64,000 bases of DNA from Domibacillus tundrae. GTDB taxonomy: Bacteria > Bacillota > Bacilli > Bacillales > Domibacillaceae. Below the pieces are notes generated by a model, which worked only from the letters and a program-made list of their open reading frames with translations, ran no database searches and had not been told where the DNA came from. Where the stretch lies: positions 1 through 64,000 of the forward strand of contig NZ_LAJA01000017.1 of NCBI RefSeq assembly GCF_000970675.1, written 5' to 3'. Both the position numbers and the translations under genes were made by a program. Below, in pieces: positions 59,187 to 64,000 of the stretch. The stretch's first letter is position 1, and each line of letters opens with the position of its first letter.

Positions 59187-60137
59187 TCAATGATCCTGTC
59201 GAAACCAGCCCTTGCGCCAGAAAAAAACAAACATCGACAATGATATGCCCGCCATAACGCCAAGGATAATAAAGTAGCCATAACGCCAGTGCAGCTCGGG
59301 CATATTATCGAAGTTCATTCCGTAAACCCCGGCGATGAACGTGAGCGGCATAAAAATCGTCGTGATCACGGTTAATGTCATCATGATGCTGTTCATCCTG
59401 TTCGAGTTAACAGACAAGTAGCTGTCCCGCATGTCTTTCGTCAATTCCCGGTTTGACTCAACAATTTCTGTCAGCATAAGCAAATGATCATAGATATCTT
59501 TAAAATACACTTTGTTTTTTTTCGTTAGTTGAATACGCTCTGAGTTAAGAACACGATACAAAAGCTCTCGCATTGGAAAAATAATTCGGCGCAGCTTCAG
59601 CAATTCTTTTCGAATATCAAATAAGTCATCTGTTTTGAGCTGATCCGCATCTTCCGCTTCAAGCTGAATTAAGCTGTCTTCGATTTGATACACACTCGGG
59701 AAAAAATAATCGACGACTTTATCGAGAAGGTGATATAAAATCTGAACCGGATTTAAGCTTTTTATTTTTTTCGCATCAAGCAGCCGTTCCCAGACCGTAT
59801 CGACTTCAACGGATTTTTTGTGGTGAAATGTCACGATGAAATTGGCGCACCAAAAAATATCTATCTCTTCTGGATCGAGTGTTTTCAGGTTAACGGACTG
59901 AATGATCATGAAGCTGTGATTGTCGTAATAATCAAGCTTTGGACGTTGAATAAATTGCAGGCAGTCTTCGATCGCAAGCGGATGAAATGCAAAAAAGTCT
60001 TGCAGGATCATCGTTTCTTCATTGGTAGGCTGATCAAGATCTACCCAATACCAGAGAATGTTTTCACCGCGCAAGTCCTCAAGCGGCACATCATATAAAA
60101 CGGTTTGATCGGTTGTAATTGCTGCAGTTCGAATCAT
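59187..60137 (-). CDS. corA: CorA-type magnesium transporter
   Basis: A 316-residue CorA-family metal ion channel. The long cytoplasmic N-domain ends in two C-terminal membrane helices joined by the signature GVYGMNFDNMPE. The GMN motif is the ion selectivity filter. The helical stalk (ELLKLRRIIFPMRELLYRVL) is typical. Magnesium, and less often cobalt or nickel, is the family substrate. Acts as a pentamer. AGGTGATTTTGC precedes the ATG. Confidence 0.93.
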   Translation of the reverse strand: MIRTAAITTDQTVLYDVPLEDLRGENILWYWVDLDQPTNEETMILQDFFAFHPLAIEDCLQFIQRPKLDYYDNHSFMIIQSVNLKTLDPEEIDIFWCANFIVTFHHKKSVEVDTVWERLLDAKKIKSLNPVQILYHLLDKVVDYFFPSVYQIEDSLIQLEAEDADQLKTDDLFDIRKELLKLRRIIFPMRELLYRVLNSERIQLTKKNKVYFKDIYDHLLMLTEIVESNRELTKDMRDSYLSVNSNRMNSIMMTLTVITTIFMPLTFIAGVYGMNFDNMPELHWRYGYFIILGVMAGISLSMFVFFWRKGWFRQDH

Positions 60138-60172
60138 GCAAAATCACCTTCTTTTTTGTTTAAAGCCATTAA

Positions 60173-60469
60173 CAGTATACAGGAAAACGAAATGTTTGTG
60201 ATGCACCTCAGGCGGGCGGACATTCAACGATTAAGTCAGCTGTTGCGCTTCGGGACGAAGACTTACGCGGTGATTTAGATAAAGTGCTTGTGCCAACTGT
60301 CATCTTTCATAGGAAAAAAGATCAGGTCTGTCCATACGAATTCGCTGGTGAGATGAATAAAGGCATTGCAAATTCGCGGATCGTTCCGTTTGAAAACAGT
60401 GGACATGGTTCATTTTATGACGAATGGGAAAAATTCGATCAAGAGCTGCTAGTGTTTTTAAAAAGTTAA
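60173..60469 (+). pseudogene. C-terminal relic of an alpha/beta hydrolase
   Basis: An open frame without a start codon in context or a ribosome binding site reads SAVALRDEDLRGDLDKVLVP, TVIFHRKKDQVCPYEFAGEM and VPFENSGHGSFYDEWEKF. This matches the C-terminal third of non-heme chloroperoxidase-like hydrolases, including the acid of the triad (KKDQ) and the histidine (SGHGSF). The nucleophile-bearing N-terminal two thirds are gone, and an in-frame stop lies at 60170. Confidence 0.7.
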
Positions 60470-60573
60470 TATCAATTAAAGAGTTTGCAGAAAAATGGAA
60501 AGCCTTTGTTGGTCAAATTTGGATCAATGAAGGTTTTTTTGGGTATGGATGAATACGAGAAGGAGGCAATCAT

Positions 60574-61476
60574 ATGGAAAAGAATTATTCGGATTTAGCC
60601 GAAACAGCGATTGAGTCCATTGAGAAAATAGCAGGGACACACCCGGGCTATCGACGTGCGCACGCGAAAGGAAGCTATTATGAAGCTGTTTTTATACCAA
60701 ATGGACAAGCAATTCCGTACACAACAGCGGCTCACTTGCAGCAAGAGTCGGTGAAAGCGATTGTCCGTTTTTCAGACAGCTCGCCAAACCCAAAAATGAT
60801 TGACGGGCTGTCACCAGTGAAAGGAATGTCTGTTCAGTTCCATTTGCCAAACGAAGAGGTGACGTATTTAGTCGGTGTAACCGTGCCTGTTTTTTTAACA
60901 AAAACACCGGAAGCATTTGTCGAAATCATCCGGCTGGCGGCCCAAAAACCGGGTCCACGGGATTTAGTGAAAATGTTCATAAAGTATCCTGAAAGCAGAG
61001 CGGCATTTCGCATTCTTCGGCATACGAAACCTTTTCTCAGCTACTCAACAAGCCGCTATTACCCGATTCACGCCTTTTACTTTGTGAATGGACAAGGGGA
61101 ACGGCAGGCGGTCAAATATGAATGGGTACCGGATGAAACGTTTAGCTTGGGAGCTAAAAAAGAAGCAGCGATCCATGCAATGGACTACTTAGAAATGGAG
61201 CTGAATGAGCAGCTGCCGGTTGGTTTTACACTGTACATTACACTGGGAGAAGAAGGTGATGCCGTCGAGGATTCGACAGCATCATGGCCGAAAGAACGAA
61301 CAACCTTCGCCATCGGCCGTCTTGAGATAAGCGGAAGAATACAGCATCCGAATGATCAGGTTATGTTTGATCCGACCGTTGTTCCAGCTGGAATTGAATG
61401 TCCGGATGACCCTGTTTTACATGCCCGCCGCGATTTATATGCCGCTTCATTTAAACGTCGAATAAAAGGACTGTAA
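60574..61476 (+). CDS. catalase-related heme peroxidase
   Basis: A 300-residue minimal catalase-fold protein of the SrpA-like catalase-peroxidase group. The distal histidine lies in RRAHAKGSYYEAVF, with VRFSDSSPNPKMIDGL and KGMSVQF around the heme pocket. The proximal tyrosine is in ARRDLYAASFKRR near the C-terminus. These small proteins act as organic peroxidases rather than full catalases. GAAGGAGG precedes the ATG. Monocistronic. Confidence 0.85.
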   Translation: MEKNYSDLAETAIESIEKIAGTHPGYRRAHAKGSYYEAVFIPNGQAIPYTTAAHLQQESVKAIVRFSDSSPNPKMIDGLSPVKGMSVQFHLPNEEVTYLVGVTVPVFLTKTPEAFVEIIRLAAQKPGPRDLVKMFIKYPESRAAFRILRHTKPFLSYSTSRYYPIHAFYFVNGQGERQAVKYEWVPDETFSLGAKKEAAIHAMDYLEMELNEQLPVGFTLYITLGEEGDAVEDSTASWPKERTTFAIGRLEISGRIQHPNDQVMFDPTVVPAGIECPDDPVLHARRDLYAASFKRRIKGL

Positions 61477-61577
61477 CACAAATGAAATACAATTGACTCG
61501 AAAAACACGTTAAAATGAAACCAACGATACCGATGTAATAGGTAAAAGCGGCATATTTTTCGAATGGAGGCAACAAA

Positions 61578-62963
61578 GTGAAAAAGTGGATGACTTTCGT
61601 CTTAGCATTTTGCATGGTTCTTTCCTTTTTAGGAATTCAGGGGCCAGTTCAGGCAGCAGGCTTTAACGATGTTCCGTCGCGTGCAGCAAAGGAAGTAAAT
61701 TATTTAAACGAAGGAAAAATTATTTATGGTGTCACGTCCACGTCACTTGTCCCGGAAGCGACTCTTACAAGAGGGCAGGTGGCGACCTTTATTGGGCGTA
61801 CATTGCAATTGAATGGTGATCAACGTGATACGAGATTTTCAGATTTAGGAAAAGGAAATGCTGCCTCTGGCTTCGTAGAGTCTGTCGTAAGCAAAGGCAT
61901 TATGTCCGGTACGTCCGACAATAAATTTCTTCCTTCTAAAGCTGTTACGCGCGGCGAAATGGCAGTTATTCTGTCAAAAGCATTCGGTTATTCCGGTAAT
62001 CCTGAGCAGGCGCTCTTGAACCTTGGAATTGCAAGCGGAATGGGGGATGGTACCTTTGGTTCGGACGAAACGATTACTCGTGCTGATTTTGCAGTGTTTC
62101 TTGCTCGCGCAGTGAATCCATCTTACCGTTTGAAATCAACGGCGTCTTTTAATTCGAAACTTGTCTCCACGACAAGTAACTTGAATATTCGCTCCGGTCC
62201 TTCAACAGATTATGCCACTGTTGGAAAGATTGGGGCGAATACAGCAGTAGCCGGCGCACATTCAATTGGCGGCTGGACGTATGTAAAAGCCGGTTCGGTA
62301 ACAGGCTTTATCAGCACCTATTATTTACGTACATCTACAGGTACCGTTACAATGCCTCCAGTAACGGAAAGCAGTGATTCAAGACTTGCCGGGCAGACGA
62401 TTATTTTAGATCCGGGTCATGGCGGCAAAGACTCCGGTGCAGTGGGCAACGGCCTGAAAGAAAAAGATATTGTTTTAAAAACGGGTCTTCAAGTGAACAA
62501 CTTATTAAAACAAACACCGTTTAACGTTAAAATGACACGTTCTACCGATGTTTTTATTGAATTGAAAGACCGTTCAAAATTTGCGAAAAATCAGGGCGGC
62601 GATATTTTCGTCAGCATTCACGCCAATTCGGCCTCGGCCTCGGCGACTGGTACCGAAACGTACTATTATTCGGCGGCTAATCCACACGTGGCTGACAGCA
62701 AGCTGCTTGGTGAAAAGATTCAAGCGCGTATGCTGGCCGCTTGGAACCTTCGCGACCGGGACACAAAATCCGGAAACTTATCTGTTCTTCGTGAAAACAC
62801 GATGCCCGCAGCGCTTCTGGAATTGGGTTTCATCTCAAATTCGGGAGACGCCGCCAAAATGGCGTCTGATGCACAAATGAATAAAATGTCGACCGCAATT
62901 TACAATGGCATCCTTGATTACTACAAAGCAAAAGGGTACAGTGTGAACCCGTACTACAAATAA
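61578..62963 (+). CDS. SLH-anchored N-acetylmuramoyl-L-alanine amidase
   Basis: A 461-residue secreted peptidoglycan hydrolase. Signal peptide ending VQA, three SLH repeats (about residues 28-185; markers LTRGQVATFIG, VTRGEMAVILSK, ITRADFAVFLAR), an SH3b domain (about 193-250; LNIRSGPSTDYATVG), then an Amidase_3 domain. Zinc ligands appear in ILDPGHGGKDSG, KEKDIV and VSIHANS, and the catalytic Glu in LLELGFISN. It cleaves the MurNAc-L-Ala bond; SLH domains bind it to the wall polymer. GTG 61578 is the start after TGGAGG. Confidence 0.93.
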   Translation: MKKWMTFVLAFCMVLSFLGIQGPVQAAGFNDVPSRAAKEVNYLNEGKIIYGVTSTSLVPEATLTRGQVATFIGRTLQLNGDQRDTRFSDLGKGNAASGFVESVVSKGIMSGTSDNKFLPSKAVTRGEMAVILSKAFGYSGNPEQALLNLGIASGMGDGTFGSDETITRADFAVFLARAVNPSYRLKSTASFNSKLVSTTSNLNIRSGPSTDYATVGKIGANTAVAGAHSIGGWTYVKAGSVTGFISTYYLRTSTGTVTMPPVTESSDSRLAGQTIILDPGHGGKDSGAVGNGLKEKDIVLKTGLQVNNLLKQTPFNVKMTRSTDVFIELKDRSKFAKNQGGDIFVSIHANSASASATGTETYYYSAANPHVADSKLLGEKIQARMLAAWNLRDRDTKSGNLSVLRENTMPAALLELGFISNSGDAAKMASDAQMNKMSTAIYNGILDYYKAKGYSVNPYYK

Positions 62964-62998
62964 AAAAGGGCCTCCATCACGTATGGGGGCTATTTTTC
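62962..62998 (+). terminator. terminator after amidase
   Basis: GCCTCCAT and ATGGGGGC form a stem around CACGT, followed by TATTTTT. Confidence 0.7.
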
Positions 62999-63015
62999 AT
63001 CGGAAGGAGATTTTA

Positions 63016-63735
63016 ATGGTTCGTATTCAAAAAGCAGGCCGCTTGTATCAATTATCATTCATGCCGTCCTTTTTTCCGGTTAATTGCTACATTGTTGAAG
63101 AAGAAACATCCTTAACATTGGTCGACGCAGCGCTGCCGTACAGTGTTAAAGCGATTATGAATATGGTAAGACAACTGGACAAGCCGATTGAGCATATTGT
63201 GTTAACGCATGCGCATGAGGATCATATTGGAGCCGTTGATGCGCTGAAGCAGTTTTTGCCGGACGTGCCCGTTTATTTGTCTGCACGCGATACAAGGCTG
63301 CTTGAAGGCGATTTATCAATTGATGCAGATGAACCACAAAAGCCGATCAAAGGCGGCGTACCGAAAAGAATGAAAACGCGTCCGGATGTACTATTGAAAG
63401 AAGGAGACCGCGTTGGCTCTCTTGAGGCGGTTTTCACACCAGGACATACACCGGGATCGATGTCTTTTTTTGACGCGCAGAATGGGTCTCTTATAGCTGG
63501 CGATGCATTTCAAACAAAAGGCGGTGTGGCTGTGAGTGGGACCGTTAAGCCGTTGTTTCCTTTTCCGGCACTTGCCACATGGGATAAACAGTCAGCGATT
63601 GAAAGTGCGAAACGGATTCAATCACTTCAGCCGAGACTGCTTGTTGTCGGACATGGAAACATGATTCGTGAACCTGAAAGCTTGATTCTGCAGGCGATTG
63701 GAGAAGCAGAAAGAAAGATTAATAAAAAGCAGTAG
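63016..63735 (+). CDS. metallo-beta-lactamase-fold hydrolase
   Basis: A 239-residue MBL-fold enzyme with the metal motif LTHAHEDHIGAV, a third ligand in TPGHTPGSMS, the bridging Asp in LIAGDAF and the final His in VGHGNM. It resembles Bacillus YflN and related hydrolases; the substrate (thioester, lactone or other ester) is unknown. The ATG at 63016 follows AAGGAGA; an in-frame extension upstream overlaps the previous terminator and lacks a Shine-Dalgarno. Confidence 0.88.
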   Translation: MVRIQKAGRLYQLSFMPSFFPVNCYIVEEETSLTLVDAALPYSVKAIMNMVRQLDKPIEHIVLTHAHEDHIGAVDALKQFLPDVPVYLSARDTRLLEGDLSIDADEPQKPIKGGVPKRMKTRPDVLLKEGDRVGSLEAVFTPGHTPGSMSFFDAQNGSLIAGDAFQTKGGVAVSGTVKPLFPFPALATWDKQSAIESAKRIQSLQPRLLVVGHGNMIREPESLILQAIGEAERKINKKQ

Positions 63736-63739
63736 GCGA

Positions 63740-63765
63740 AGTCCGTTGAGGCTTTGCTTTTTTCG
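63740..63765 (+). terminator. terminator after MBL hydrolase
   Basis: GCGAAGTCC and GGCTTTGC pair (with G-T pairs) around GTTGA, followed by a T-run. Confidence 0.65.
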
Positions 63766-63768
63766 TGT

Positions 63769-63797
63769 TTGCTAAATAAGCGAAGCCCCTTTATAAT
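63769..63797 (+). promoter_or_regulatory. sigma-A promoter of the topoisomerase gene
   Basis: TTGCTA (63769-63774), a 17-nt spacer and a perfect TATAAT (63792-63797), 41 nt before the start codon. Confidence 0.7.
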
Positions 63798-63838
63798 ATA
63801 TGTATCGAACGTTTGTTTTATTGATCGGAGGGGAAAAT

Positions 63839-64000
63839 ATGCAGGCGATTATTGCAGAAAAAGCATCACAGGCACAAGCGCTTGCCGCCCCTTTTCGGCA
63901 CGTGAAAAAGGGTACGCATATTGAAATTGCGCCTTGCGATACATTTCGGGATGGAGCGCTGCTCGCGTGGTGCAGCGGTCATTTGTTTGAAATTGTGCCG
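63839..64000 (+). CDS. topB: type IA DNA topoisomerase (TopB-like), N-terminal part
   Basis: The 54 visible residues are the start of a Toprim domain: MQAIIAEKASQAQALAAPF with the catalytic Glu in IAEK, and WCSGHLFEIVP. This is the DNA topoisomerase III pattern. CGGAGGGG precedes the ATG. The gene runs off the right edge, so its length and the active-site tyrosine cannot be seen. Confidence 0.85.
   Translation, partial: MQAIIAEKASQAQALAAPFRHVKKGTHIEIAPCDTFRDGALLAWCSGHLFEIVP

Overview
The window is a low-to-mid GC Firmicute chromosome segment, most likely a Bacillaceae (Bacillus sensu lato). This rests on a Bacillus-type 5S rRNA followed by a 23-gene tRNA array, strong AGGAGG ribosome binding sites with frequent GTG/TTG starts, CcpA-type cre sites, and close B. 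subtilis-like proteins (Ald, HxlRAB, PucR/PucABCDE/PucFG, YfiB/YfiC, RsbR). No species is claimed.

Layout. 1-2821: 23S-5S spacer, 5S rRNA and 23 tRNA genes ending at a strong terminator. 2890-9585: a decayed ABC ATPase, alanine dehydrogenase, copper genes copC-copD, an unusual MurE-like ligase, a glucosidase relic and a solitary glgC. 9585-22867: sugar-related accessory region with two AraC regulators, two Gfo/Idh/MocA oxidoreductases, a heterodimeric ABC exporter, an SGNH esterase, a GH13 alpha-glucosidase and a GH127 beta-L-arabinofuranosidase, plus scars of at least three lost carbohydrate-related genes. 22875-38448: purine catabolism: a riboswitch-controlled amidohydrolase (probable guanine deaminase), pucR, OHCU decarboxylase, HIU hydrolase, xanthine dehydrogenase pucABCDE, an NMT1-type ABC importer, allantoate amidohydrolase and PucG. 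No uricase or allantoinase is present here. 38448-46260: an RsbR-type stressosome protein, a CitST-like two-component system and a tripartite tricarboxylate transporter (tctC / tctBA) with a Crh-like protein in the tctBA operon. 46449-54767: zinc alcohol dehydrogenase, DinB protein, a 28-residue membrane peptide, YqcI family protein, the formaldehyde ribulose-monophosphate pair hxlAB with hxlR, and divergent zwf-gnd. 54726-64000: small uncharacterised proteins, a nested inverted-repeat element, amino acid permease, CorA, catalase-like peroxidase, SLH amidase, MBL hydrolase and the start of a type IA topoisomerase.

Most interesting points. (1) The same ~42-bp operator-like element lies before hxlA and before zwf, in each case exactly 21 nt upstream of the -10 box (counted from a shared TACTT end). 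This suggests that the formaldehyde sensor HxlR drives both fixation (HPS/PHI) and oxidative regeneration (G6PDH/6PGDH), a complete dissimilatory RuMP cycle. (2) A purine-riboswitch aptamer whose P1 3' strand is also the 5' arm of a terminator precedes the amidohydrolase: a predicted guanine ON switch for a catabolic enzyme. (3) An HPr/Crh-like protein with Ser46 but no His15 equivalent is co-transcribed with a tricarboxylate transporter whose two divergent promoters each carry a near-perfect cre. (4) The MurE paralogue has lost both motifs that recognise the added amino acid.

All calls come from reading the sequence and recalling protein families; no database search was run.
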